DNA of 64,000 nt from Halopseudomonas formosensis (lineage in GTDB: Bacteria > Pseudomonadota > Gammaproteobacteria > Pseudomonadales > Pseudomonadaceae): positions 310,001 through 374,000 of the forward strand of contig NZ_FOYD01000003.1 in NCBI RefSeq assembly GCF_900115905.1, written 5' to 3'. The position numbers and the translations under genes are program-made. Below are positions 39,562 to 48,098 of the stretch, one piece after another; position 1 is the stretch's first letter, and every line of letters begins with the position of its first letter. Under the pieces are notes generated by a model, which made no database searches, was not told where the DNA came from, and saw nothing but the letters and a program-made list of their open reading frames with translations.

Positions 39562-40983
39562 TCAACCGGGGAGATTGGCCTCCAGCCAGAGACGCAGGGC
39601 CGAGCCTTCCGGCCAGTTGCGGATGAAGCGGGCACGGTCCTTCTGCCAGGCGCGCTGCCAAGCTGCCGGTTCGTTGTGGGTCTGCATGGCGTCAAGATCG
39701 ATCAGCACCGCCTGCTCCTGATGCCAGAGCAGATTGGTCGCCTTGAAGTCACCATGGCTGATCCTTGCCGCATGCAACTGGTGGAATGGCCTGAGCAGTT
39801 GCTGCGCCTCCCTGCCCTGCGGCACCCGCTCACCCTGTTCACCCAGATGCTGCAACAGATTCTCACCGGGACAGTACTCACTGATCAGCCAGGCCTGAGA
39901 GCGCAGGGGGCCGAAACGACGTTCGATCATGGCCAGTGGCTGGGGAGTGGCAATGCCGAGGAAGTCCAGACGCCAGGCTGCCAGCCAGGAATGCCAGGCA
40001 CGACTGGGGCGCCAGAAGCGTTTCAGCCAATGACCGGGACCCTTTATGTTGTAGCGTTTGACCACCAGTTCGCGACCGCCGAGAGTGACACGGGTAACAG
40101 TACTGCTGCCGCCGTCCTTGAGCAGTGGCTGGCCGGCAAAGGCGCTGTCGGGGTCAGCCAGCAGCGGCGCCAGCAGCGCCTGCTCGCTGCGCAGCACGCT
40201 GATGAAACGATCGAAGCGCCGACTCACGGCAAACTGGGTGCAGTCGCGCAGGGTCTTGTCGAGGAACTGTTGCAGGCGCGCCTGGCGCCGGCGGGCAGTC
40301 GCGGCAACGACGGCCGTCGCGTCCAGCCCACCGTCGCACGAGACCATGTAGGCGCCCATCAGCTCGCGCATCCGCTGATCCCATTCCGGCGGCAGCTGGG
40401 CAAAGAACAGCCCGAGATTGTCCAGCCGTGCCGCGTCAGAAAGCGGCCGACCGGGATCGGACACCTCGATGGCATCGCCATCAATGACGTACAGCTCGTC
40501 GTCCTGCTGCAGAAAGTTGCCCAGATGCAGGTCAGTCTGCTGCAACCCCTGCTGGTGCATGCGGCCGATAAGAGTGAGGGCATGGTGCAATATGGCCTCG
40601 GCAGCGGCGCTGCCCGGCTGCTGATCGGCCAGCTCGTCCCACAGCTGCTGCAGGCTGCGCGCATCCGTCAGATACTCGGTCAGCAGATAGCGACCACCGC
40701 CTTCCAGCTCGCCGCAGGCCAACAAGGAAGGCGTACTCAGGGCTGCCCGCTGCAACGCCTGGATGCCGACACTTTCGCGCTGCCAGTGCCGCTGCGCCCC
40801 GGTGGCAATGAACAGCTTGGCCAACACCGGCTGTCCGTTCAGCTCGCCATGGCCGACCAGCCGCTTGCCCGGCAGCACCCGCAACCAGCGCCGGATACGC
40901 AGCTCCCCTTCTGCCAGGGGCAGGGTCATGGGCTCGGGGGGCGTGCGGCCGTATTCGCGCAGCCGTGCGGTCAGATGACTCAT
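39562..40983 (-). CDS. LPS core kinase with two kinase-like halves (PA5006-like)
   Basis: A 473-residue protein of the WaaP/InaA group. The first half (about 1-235) contains VLAKLFIATGAQRHWQRE, MHQQGLQQTDLHLGNFLQQDDELYVIDGDAIEV; the second (about 255-473) contains ELVVKRYNIKGPGHWLKRFWR and ISHGDFKATNLLWHQEQAVLIDLDAM. Each half has the HxD/GD-N and D-D catalytic pattern, so it may be a duplicated kinase with two active domains. P. aeruginosa PA5006 has the same layout. Coupled to the next kinase gene; substrate unknown. Confidence 0.82.
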   Translation of the reverse strand: MSHLTARLREYGRTPPEPMTLPLAEGELRIRRWLRVLPGKRLVGHGELNGQPVLAKLFIATGAQRHWQRESVGIQALQRAALSTPSLLACGELEGGGRYLLTEYLTDARSLQQLWDELADQQPGSAAAEAILHHALTLIGRMHQQGLQQTDLHLGNFLQQDDELYVIDGDAIEVSDPGRPLSDAARLDNLGLFFAQLPPEWDQRMRELMGAYMVSCDGGLDATAVVAATARRRQARLQQFLDKTLRDCTQFAVSRRFDRFISVLRSEQALLAPLLADPDSAFAGQPLLKDGGSSTVTRVTLGGRELVVKRYNIKGPGHWLKRFWRPSRAWHSWLAAWRLDFLGIATPQPLAMIERRFGPLRSQAWLISEYCPGENLLQHLGEQGERVPQGREAQQLLRPFHQLHAARISHGDFKATNLLWHQEQAVLIDLDAMQTHNEPAAWQRAWQKDRARFIRNWPEGSALRLWLEANLPG

Positions 40984-41759
40984 CAGCGCCCCTTGTTCTT
41001 TCGCGCCGAGCGCTTCAGCACCCGCGCTACCCAGCGGCGCACCTCTGCATCGACGCGTTCCTTGCCCAGATAACTCAGCAGAAAACGCAGGCGCTGGGTG
41101 CGGCTGGGCTCCTTGCTGCGCCGGTTGAGGGCATCCAGATCGCGCTGGAAACCGCCCCGTGAGAAGTGCTGAAGCCGCAACTTTTCCAGATCGATGAAGC
41201 GCGCCCCCATACCATCGGGCAGAGGCTTGAGAAACACGTGCTTGGGATAAAGACTGAAGTGCACCGCCCTGCTGGCATGCAGGCGGGCGACCAGCGCAGC
41301 ACTGGCGCGGATCATGTTCTGCCGCAGCCGATAGTCCAGCTCATCCCAGCGCTGGTACCAGTAATCCAGCGGCGCGTAACCCTCGAGATCGCGCGTCAGC
41401 AGAATCGCCTGCAGCTCGCCGTTCTGCCGCCGCTCGCCGAAGAAGGCGACGTCCAGCGCCGGGATGCACAGCCGCGCGCAGGTTTCGATATTCTGGAACT
41501 CGCGCGCCACGGTGGACTGGCCCAGTGGATGGCGCAGGGTGCGGATCAGGTAGTTGCTCTGACGCTTGAGATAGAACACCTGCTCCTGACCCTGCTCGTC
41601 GGCCAGCCGCAGCCGACTGACGCTGCTGATGCCGCCCCGGGCGCGGTTGGGCTCATCCACCAGCTCGGCGTCAAGATCCCACAGGGCAGCAAAACTGGTC
41701 AGCCCATGGCGCCGCAGGATGGCTTCGGCGTTGACCGCAATGAAAGGCGCGGAACTCAT
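40983..41759 (-). CDS. LPS core kinase (InaA/WaaP family, PA5007-like)
   Basis: A 258-residue kinase-like protein: VFYLKRQSNYLIRTLRHPLG carries the ATP-site lysine, REFQNIETCARLCIPALDVAFFG follows, and AVHFSLYPKHVFLKPLPDGMGARFIDLEKLRL carries the catalytic and metal loops in a modified form (SLYPKH in place of HxDL). It shares the RTQRLRFLLSYLG tail with its neighbours. Overlaps flanking genes by one to four bases. The altered catalytic loop means activity is not certain. Confidence 0.8.
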   Translation of the reverse strand: MSSAPFIAVNAEAILRRHGLTSFAALWDLDAELVDEPNRARGGISSVSRLRLADEQGQEQVFYLKRQSNYLIRTLRHPLGQSTVAREFQNIETCARLCIPALDVAFFGERRQNGELQAILLTRDLEGYAPLDYWYQRWDELDYRLRQNMIRASAALVARLHASRAVHFSLYPKHVFLKPLPDGMGARFIDLEKLRLQHFSRGGFQRDLDALNRRSKEPSRTQRLRFLLSYLGKERVDAEVRRWVARVLKRSARKNKGR

Positions 41760-42502
41760 TCACGACCCTCGAAGTACTCGACAATACGGCGCAGCCTGCG
41801 CCTGTCCTCCGGTTGCAGGCGTGCCTGGCCGGTGTAATACAGATAGAAGCGCAAACGCTGGGTGCGACTCAGCTGATACTTGGCAACCTTGTCCAGGCAC
41901 GCCAGATCCTTGATGATCCGCCGCTGGAGAAAAGGTCCCCACCAGAAGGTGCCGCCCGGGCAGTCGATCAGATGGATGTCGGCCCCCGGCCCCTGCTCCA
42001 CCAGCACATTGCGCCACTTCAGGTCGTTATGGGCAAACCCGTGACTGTGCATCAGTCGGGTGGCCCGGGCCAGCTGGCGGGACACCCGGTCCACCCAGCG
42101 CGGATCCTTGAGACGCGGGTCGCCGGCTGCGGCCAGCTCGGCCAGGTCAGCGGTATCCTGCAGCTCCTCGGTAATCAATGCACCGCGATGGAAGAGCCCA
42201 CCCCTGCGCTCCAGCCCGAAGGCCACCACGGTGGCCGCCGGGATACCCCAGGACCGGAACAGCATCAGATTGCGCCATTCGGACAATACCCGCGGGCGGC
42301 CGATGAAGCGGCGCAGATGCTTGCCGCTGCCGTGATAACGCTTGAGATAGTAGCGGCGGTCCCCCACCTGCACGCGGATCACTTCGCTGAGCGGGTCGCG
42401 GGTGATGAATTCAGCCTGCAGGGCAAAGACCGAATCCAGCGAGGCAAAGGCCTCTCCGGTGGGTCCCACCGCGTATTCGGGGTTGAGAGTCCAGTCCGTC
42501 AT
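41756..42502 (-). CDS. wapP: LPS core kinase (PA5008/WapP-like)
   Basis: A 248-residue kinase of the WaaP family with RRYYLKRYHGSGKHLRRFIGRPRVLSEWRN (ATP-site lysine), ALITEELQDTADLAEL, the catalytic loop HGFAHNDLKWRNVLV and metal-binding IHLIDCPGG. The tail LSRTQRLRFYLYYTGQARL is shared with the adjacent kinases. Coupled at both ends by ATGA overlaps. The WapP name follows position next to waaP; the heptose position it phosphorylates cannot be read from sequence. Confidence 0.82.
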   Translation of the reverse strand: MTDWTLNPEYAVGPTGEAFASLDSVFALQAEFITRDPLSEVIRVQVGDRRYYLKRYHGSGKHLRRFIGRPRVLSEWRNLMLFRSWGIPAATVVAFGLERRGGLFHRGALITEELQDTADLAELAAAGDPRLKDPRWVDRVSRQLARATRLMHSHGFAHNDLKWRNVLVEQGPGADIHLIDCPGGTFWWGPFLQRRIIKDLACLDKVAKYQLSRTQRLRFYLYYTGQARLQPEDRRRLRRIVEYFEGRE

Positions 42503-43317
42503 GCGCCAGTGGCATCCTTGGCATATTTGCGCTCGAACCGTTCCTGCAGACGCGCTGCCTTGCGCTCGAGCATGGTCAGGAGTGCAGCTTCCTCAGCCAG
42601 AATCCGGCGCAGCGGGCGCTGGAAATAGTGCTTCAGAAAGCGCAACCGATCCCGTCGGGTCAGGCCGATATCCAGCGCCGAGAAGTACAGACCGGCCAGA
42701 TCCTTGTCGCGCCAGCGACGTGGCACGCTCGGACGCACCTGAGCCCGGTGCAGGTCGATCAGCGACAATCTCAGATTGTCCGCTGTGGGCGGCGTGTCGG
42801 TGTGCAGCAGGAAGTGACATATATAGCAGTCCCGGTGATTGACGCCGGCCCGGTGCATGCGCCCGGTCATCTCCGCGACCCGGCGAATCAACGCGTGCTT
42901 GAGCGCAGCCGGTGGCGGCAATGCGCGCCAGTCCCGGGTGAAGTCCTCCAGGCTGATGGTTGGCGCCAGTTCCTCGGTGATGATGAAGGAATGCCGAGCG
43001 GCCGGATTCGCGCCGCGCTCGCCGAAGGCCACCGCCGTCATGGTCGGCACCCCGGCCGCGGCCAGTGCGGCAATCGCATCCCACTCCTGATCTGCGCCCA
43101 GCACCGGCTTCTTCAGGGTCACCCAGTTCTTGAGGATCTCACCCCAGCCAACGCCCCGATGGATCTTGACGAAGTAGCCCCGCCCCTCCACCTCGGTTCG
43201 CAGGGTGCGGCGGGCTTCCAGTTCGCGGAACACCTCGCCCTGCAGCTGCTCGACCTCGGCAAAGGCATCACGCCCGGCCCAGAGTCGCTTGAACGGCTCA
43301 TGCAATACCAGTCTCAA
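42499..43317 (-). CDS. waaP: LPS heptose I kinase WaaP
   Basis: Phosphorylates the first heptose of the inner core; essential in P. aeruginosa. The 272-residue product has GRGYFVKIHRGVGWGEILKNWVTLKKPVLGADQEWDAI, SFIITEELAPTISLEDF and the WaaP signature GVNHRDCYICHFLL with catalytic Asp, then LSLIDLHRAQ. This signature separates it from the three neighbouring kinases. Coupled to waaG upstream and the WapP-like gene downstream by four-base overlaps. Confidence 0.93.
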   Translation of the reverse strand: MRLVLHEPFKRLWAGRDAFAEVEQLQGEVFRELEARRTLRTEVEGRGYFVKIHRGVGWGEILKNWVTLKKPVLGADQEWDAIAALAAAGVPTMTAVAFGERGANPAARHSFIITEELAPTISLEDFTRDWRALPPPAALKHALIRRVAEMTGRMHRAGVNHRDCYICHFLLHTDTPPTADNLRLSLIDLHRAQVRPSVPRRWRDKDLAGLYFSALDIGLTRRDRLRFLKHYFQRPLRRILAEEAALLTMLERKAARLQERFERKYAKDATGA

Positions 43318-44435
43318 CCCAGGTCTCCCAGAATCACGTCAGCGGCCCGCTCCGGCATGCTGTAAAGATCGGCATGCTCGGCATAGTCCAGCGCGTTTTC
43401 CTGCCATTCCCTGCGAGTTTCCGGATCATCGAGTATGCGCGCCAGCCACTCATTGAGGGTCTTCTGCTCGAAGGGCTCCGGCACCACCAGGCCGCAGTCG
43501 GCCTCCTCGATATAGTGCGCATAACCGCAGGCCGCCGTGGTCAGCACCGGCAGCCCGGCCACCAGTGCCTCCAGCAACACCGTCCCGGTGTTCTCGTTGT
43601 AGGCAGGGTGAATCAGCAGATCCGCCCCCAGCAGAAAGCGCGGCACGTCACTGCGACCCTTGAGGATCTGTACCTGATCGGCAATGCCCAGGGCGCGGCT
43701 CTGGCGCAGGAAAGGTGCAGGATCATCAGCGCCCATGACGATCAACCGGGTGCGTTGGCGCAGCGCCTGCGGCAGAGCCGCGAGCGCCTCCAGGGTGCGA
43801 TCCAGCCCCTTGGTCTTGAAACCGGAGCCGATCTGCACCAGCAGCAGATCGTCCTCCTTCAGGCCGAACTCGGCGCGCAGACCGGCACGGATCTCGCCCG
43901 CATTGGCCGGCGCCCGCCGGTCCAGGGAAATACCCGGCGGCAGCATATGGAAACGTTCCAGCGGGGTACGGTAATGCTTCATGAACAGCGGCAGCTGCAG
44001 TTCGGAGATCATCAGTATCTCGGTGCGACCCTCTGGCGCGAATACCGCCCGCTCGTAGGCAGAGAAATGGCGGTAGCGCGGACCGAACTGGTAGAACCAG
44101 CTGCGCTGGTTCTGGGCCTTGTCCTCATAACAGCCGTCAGCGGCGTAGTAGATATCCAACCCCGGCATCTTGTTGAAACCGACCACCCGATCCACCGGAT
44201 CACGCTTCAGATCGGCCTGCACCCGGGCGACGAACTTCTCGTTACGCCCTTGGCTGGTCAGGGCGCCGGCCTTGACAATGCGGATATCGAAACCGGTCGG
44301 GCGCTCGCCCTCCCAGCCCATGGTGTAGACCCGGATGCCATGACCGCGCTGCTGGCAGACCTGGGCGATGCGCAGGAAATCCCGCTGCAGGCCGCCAAAA
44401 GGGAAGTATTTATACAGTACGAACGCCAGTTGCAT
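43314..44435 (-). CDS. waaG: UDP-glucose:(heptosyl)LPS transferase WaaG-like (GT4)
   Basis: First hexose transferase of the core outer region. The 373-residue protein begins MQLAFVLYKYFPFGGLQRDFLRIAQVC, has VGFNKMPGLDIYYAADGCY, GSGFKTKGLDRTLEALAALP and PAYNENTGTVLLEALVAGLPVL with the donor glutamates. In P. aeruginosa the corresponding enzyme adds GalN; which sugar is used here is not visible. First gene of the kinase operon, 129 bases from waaC. Confidence 0.93.
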   Translation of the reverse strand: MQLAFVLYKYFPFGGLQRDFLRIAQVCQQRGHGIRVYTMGWEGERPTGFDIRIVKAGALTSQGRNEKFVARVQADLKRDPVDRVVGFNKMPGLDIYYAADGCYEDKAQNQRSWFYQFGPRYRHFSAYERAVFAPEGRTEILMISELQLPLFMKHYRTPLERFHMLPPGISLDRRAPANAGEIRAGLRAEFGLKEDDLLLVQIGSGFKTKGLDRTLEALAALPQALRQRTRLIVMGADDPAPFLRQSRALGIADQVQILKGRSDVPRFLLGADLLIHPAYNENTGTVLLEALVAGLPVLTTAACGYAHYIEEADCGLVVPEPFEQKTLNEWLARILDDPETRREWQENALDYAEHADLYSMPERAADVILGDLG

Positions 44436-44474
44436 CGGGGCTCTCTTGGGCAGGGCTCTGAGTCAAAGCGCTAA

Positions 44475-44483
44475 AGTTTACCA
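44475..44483 (-). promoter_or_regulatory. Possible extended -10 promoter of the waaG-waaP operon
   Basis: On the minus strand TGGTAAACT fits an extended -10 (TGn-TAAACT), the same nonamer as upstream of lipA. It lies 40 bases before the waaG start. No clear -35 is present. Confidence 0.3.
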
Positions 44484-44564
44484 TAGCTGACAATATCGCA
44501 GAGGATGCGCCGGAACGGGGCGGAGCAATCCGCGCCGGTCAGGCCTGGCTTCACGCGCTGGCCG

Positions 44565-45629
44565 CTATCTCGGGGTTGGCCGGGGAGACAGCAGCGCCTG
44601 CAACTCCTGCATCACCCGCTCAGGCTGCAACCGGGTAAAGCACAGCGGCAGCTCCTGGCGCAGGTCGAATTGCCGGGCATCTTCACGGGTTGGTTCGTAC
44701 TTGCACTTCCTGCTCATGCAAGGTGCGCAGGGAAAGTCGCTGGCCAGATGCACCTGGCTGCGACCATAGGCGCCACTCCAGCCGGGATTGGTCGGCCCGT
44801 AAAGCGACAGAGTCGGCACATCCAGCGCGGCGGCCAGGTGGCCCAGCCCGGTGTCCACCGCCACGCAGGCGCGGGCGCCGGCGAGCAGGGTTGCCACCCC
44901 CGCCAGCGGCAGCTTGGGCAGCACCTGAACACCTTCGAGCCCCTGGGCGATCCGCTCCGCCCTGGCCTTCTCGGCGTCGTTGCCCCAGGGCAGCTTGACC
45001 TGAAACCCCCGGGCCGAAGCCAACTCGGCCAGCTGCCGCCAGTAGAGTTCCGGCCAGTGCTTGGTCACCCAGGTGGTACCGTGGAGGAACACCAGATAAT
45101 CCGCCCCGCTCTGCTCACCGGCAATCCAGGCCCGATCCAGACCGTAATCGCCCACCCGCGCCGGCAGCCGGTAACCCAGAGCCTGGGCAAAGAGCTGGCG
45201 TACCCGCTCCACCGCATGTTGATCACGCGGCACGGCGATACGCTTGTCGTAGAAACGGCTGGCCAGGGGTTCCCGGGCGGAGCGCCGGTCCAGACCGGCT
45301 ACCGGGACTTTCAGCCCCAGGGTGAGAATGGCACTCTTGAACAGCCCCTGGGCATCGATGATCAGATCATATTGGTGTTTGTGCAGACGCTCGCGGAAAC
45401 GCTGCCACTCGCCGCTGCGCAGGGTCTTCAGGGGGCTCTTGCGCCAGCGCCGGATGGCCACCGGGATGACCTCCGCCACCGCCGGATGCCAAACCGGGAT
45501 TTCCGCAAAGCCTTCCTCCACCACCCAGTCGAAGCGGATCCCCGGTATGGCTTCCAGGGCATCGGTCAGCGCCGGCAGGGTATGGATGACATCACCCAGT
45601 GAAGAGGTCTTGATCAGCAGGACGCGCAT
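44565..45629 (-). CDS. waaC: Lipopolysaccharide heptosyltransferase I
   Basis: Adds the first heptose to Kdo. GT9 protein of 354 residues: MRVLLIKTSSLGDVIHTLPALTDAL with the conserved Asp, DLIIDAQGLFKSAIL, FLHGTTWVTKHWPE and AVDTGLGHLAAALDVPTLSLYGPTNP, the ADP-heptose site. The stop is followed by a 129-base gap to waaG. It starts two bases after the waaF stop. Confidence 0.95.
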   Translation of the reverse strand: MRVLLIKTSSLGDVIHTLPALTDALEAIPGIRFDWVVEEGFAEIPVWHPAVAEVIPVAIRRWRKSPLKTLRSGEWQRFRERLHKHQYDLIIDAQGLFKSAILTLGLKVPVAGLDRRSAREPLASRFYDKRIAVPRDQHAVERVRQLFAQALGYRLPARVGDYGLDRAWIAGEQSGADYLVFLHGTTWVTKHWPELYWRQLAELASARGFQVKLPWGNDAEKARAERIAQGLEGVQVLPKLPLAGVATLLAGARACVAVDTGLGHLAAALDVPTLSLYGPTNPGWSGAYGRSQVHLASDFPCAPCMSRKCKYEPTREDARQFDLRQELPLCFTRLQPERVMQELQALLSPRPTPR

Positions 45630-45631
45630 GG

Positions 45632-46678
45632 TCAGTCCGGAAAGGGATCGGCCAGGGGCTCACCCACCAGACGATCCAGAGCATCTATCACCCGCTGCGG
45701 CTCGAGCTCGCGCAGGCAGTTGTAATGACCGAACCGACAGGTGCGATCAAAGCAGGGGCTGCAATCCAGTCCCAGGCGTACGATCTCCACCTGCTCGGCC
45801 AGCGGTGGGGTGAACTCGGGGGAAGTGGACCCATAGACGGCCACCAGCGGGCGGTTGAGCGCCGCCGCCACGTGCATCAGGCCCGAATCATTGCTGACCA
45901 CGGCCGTAGCACAGGACAGCAGGTCGATAGCCTCGGCCAGACTGGTCTCCCCTGCCAGATTCACCACTTCCTCGCGCAGCCCGGGACGCAGGCGGTCGCG
46001 GATCTGCTCTCCGCCCGGATGATCGTTCTTCGAGCCGAACAGCCAGACCTGCCAGCCCTGCCGCACCTTCTGGTCGGCGACGGCGGCATAGTGCTCGGCC
46101 GGCCAGCGCTTGGCCTCACCGAACTCGGCGCCCGGACACATTGCCAGCACCGGCCTGTCCAGCTCCAGCTCGAACCGGGCCAGCGCCGCGTCCCGGCTGG
46201 CCGGATCGATCTGCAGCGTGGGCCGGGGATAGGGGCGGGTCAGTTGATGGTCCGGCTCATAGGCCAGCGCCATGAAACGCTCGATCATCAGCGGATACTG
46301 CTGCTTGTCGAGCAGTCGCAGGTCGTTGAGCAGGCCATAGCGCATCTCACCGCGCCAGCCGGTACGCCTGGGTATGCCGGCAAAGAAGGGTACCAGTGCA
46401 GACTTCAGGGAGTTGGGCAGCAGTATGGCCTGGTCGTACTGACCGGCCAGCTGTTTGCCGATGCGTCGGCGGGTGGCGATATCCAGCACGCCGTGCCCCA
46501 GGGGGAAGCTCAGCGCCTGGTTCACCTCGGGCATACGCTCGAGGATAGGCCGGCTCCACTCGGGAGCCAGCACATCAATCAGGCAATCCGCGCCGTGACG
46601 CAGCTTGAGGCAGGCAAACAGCGTCTGCGCCATGACCATGTCGCCGACCCAGCTGGGGCCGATAACCAACACTTTCAT
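45632..46678 (-). CDS. waaF: Lipopolysaccharide heptosyltransferase II
   Basis: Adds the second heptose. GT9 protein of 348 residues: MKVLVIGPSWVGDMVMAQTLF, DQAILLPNSLKSALVPFFAGI, MCPGAEFGEAKRWPAEHYA and VSNDSGLMHVAAALNRPLVAVYGSTSPEFTPP. Four cysteines near the C-terminus (CSPCFDRTCRFGHYNCL) are usual in WaaF. It is the first gene before the family B repeat array. Confidence 0.96.
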   Translation of the reverse strand: MKVLVIGPSWVGDMVMAQTLFACLKLRHGADCLIDVLAPEWSRPILERMPEVNQALSFPLGHGVLDIATRRRIGKQLAGQYDQAILLPNSLKSALVPFFAGIPRRTGWRGEMRYGLLNDLRLLDKQQYPLMIERFMALAYEPDHQLTRPYPRPTLQIDPASRDAALARFELELDRPVLAMCPGAEFGEAKRWPAEHYAAVADQKVRQGWQVWLFGSKNDHPGGEQIRDRLRPGLREEVVNLAGETSLAEAIDLLSCATAVVSNDSGLMHVAAALNRPLVAVYGSTSPEFTPPLAEQVEIVRLGLDCSPCFDRTCRFGHYNCLRELEPQRVIDALDRLVGEPLADPFPD

Positions 46679-46714
46679 CCAATGTCACCTCTAGGGCCTT
46701 GGCAGCAGGCCGTC

Positions 46715-47077
46715 CGGCCGGCTGACACCTCATCGCACCGAGGCGGTCGCGTCCCGGCGGCGCTCCTACAGACGCCCGCCTGATTGTGGGAGCCCCCGCC
46801 CCGGGGGCGAATGCGGGCTCGTCGGCTGAAACCCTTTCGCACCGAGGCGGTGCTCCTACAAAGGCAGACTGATCCTGCCCCCCGACTGTAGGAGCCCCCG
46901 CCTCGGGGGCGAATGTGGGCTTGCCGGCTGAAACCCTTTCGCACCGGGGCGGTGCTCCTACAAAGGCAGACTGATCCTGCCCCGACTGTAGGAGCCCCCG
47001 CCCCGGGGGCGAATGTGGGCTTGCCGGCTGAAACCCTCTCGCACCGAGGCGGTCCGGCGTCCCGGCGGCGCTCCTAC
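46715..47077. repeat. REP family B tandem array between waaF and ilvE
   Basis: Three full 75- to 90-base units begin at 46786, 46888 and 46988 (period 100-102), after a partial unit at 46715-46770. A unit starts with GTAGGAGC, runs through the hairpin GCCCCCG-CCT-CGGGGGC and the segment GGCTGAAACCCTTTCGCACC, and ends with the complement GCTCCTACA. The spacer AAGGCAGACTGATCCTGCC is repeated too. This is the typical look of Pseudomonas REP elements and differs entirely from family A. It fills the whole 395-base gap; no gene is seen. The last unit contains the ilvE stop. Confidence 0.9.
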
Positions 47078-47997
47078 CGGACCGAGGTCAGCCACTCAGC
47101 GTGGGCGGCATTCTTGCCATTGACCAGATCGAAATAGGCCTTCTGCAGTTTCTCGGTAACCGGGCCGCGGCGGCCGATACCTATCTGACGGCAGTCCACT
47201 TCGCGAATCGGGGTAACCTCGGCGGCGGTGCCGGTGAAGAAGGCCTCGTCGGCGATGTACACCTCATCACGGGTGATGCGCTTCTCGACCACCGGAATAC
47301 CCAGCTCCCCGGCCAGGGTGAGGATGGTGGCACGGGTGATGCCGTTCAGGCAGGCGGTCACCTCCGGGGTGTAGATCACGCCGTTCTTGACGATGAAGAC
47401 GTTCTCACCGGAGCCTTCGGCCACATAGCCTTCCGGATCCAGCAGCAGGGCCTCGTCGGCGCCGGCGGAAACCGCTTCCTGCAGGGCCAGCATGGAGTTC
47501 ATGTAGGCGCCGCTGGACTTGGCCCGGGTCATGGTGATGTTGACGTGGTGACGGGTGAAGGAACTGGTACGGATGCGGATGCCCTGCTCCAGTGCTTCCT
47601 CGCCCATGTAGGCGCCCCAGTACCAGGCAGCAACCACGACGTGTACCTTGAGATTGTCGGCGCGGATACCCATGCCTTCCGAGCCGTAGAAGGCCAGCGG
47701 GCGGATATAGGCGGTTTCCAGGTTGTTCTCGCGTACCGCAGCGCGGCAGGCTTCGTTGATCTCTTCCTTGGTGTAGGGGATCTTCATGCCCATGATGTGG
47801 GCGGAATCGAACAGACGGTCGGTGTGGGCCTGCAGGCGGAAAATCGCCGTGCCCTGATCGGTGTTGTAGGCACGCACGCCTTCGAACACACCCATGCCGT
47901 AGTGCAGCGAGTGGGTCAGCACATGGACGTTGGCCTCACGCCACGGAACCATTTTTCCATCAAACCAGATAACACCGTCACGATCAGCCATCGACAT
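47074..47997 (-). CDS. ilvE: Branched-chain amino acid aminotransferase
   Basis: PLP-dependent class IV aminotransferase, last step of Leu, Ile and Val synthesis. The 307-residue product has HVLTHSLHYGMGVFEGVRAY, TRAKSSGAYMNSMLA with the PLP lysine in the TRAKSSG block's family position, and EGSGENVFIV and GITRATILTLAGELGI. The ATG at 47997 (MSMADRDGVIW) is the Pseudomonas start and has GGAG six bases upstream; an ATG at 48012 is less likely. Its TAG stop lies inside the end of the family B array. Confidence 0.95.
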   Translation of the reverse strand: MSMADRDGVIWFDGKMVPWREANVHVLTHSLHYGMGVFEGVRAYNTDQGTAIFRLQAHTDRLFDSAHIMGMKIPYTKEEINEACRAAVRENNLETAYIRPLAFYGSEGMGIRADNLKVHVVVAAWYWGAYMGEEALEQGIRIRTSSFTRHHVNITMTRAKSSGAYMNSMLALQEAVSAGADEALLLDPEGYVAEGSGENVFIVKNGVIYTPEVTACLNGITRATILTLAGELGIPVVEKRITRDEVYIADEAFFTGTAAEVTPIREVDCRQIGIGRRGPVTEKLQKAYFDLVNGKNAAHAEWLTSVR

Positions 47998-48098
47998 AAC
48001 AACCAGCTCCATTCTTCATCTATCTATTCATCTGCTTCAGGCACTGTGCCTGTCCGTTGGGTTCTGGCCCCGGTCATGCCCGCCGAATCTCTGGGTAA

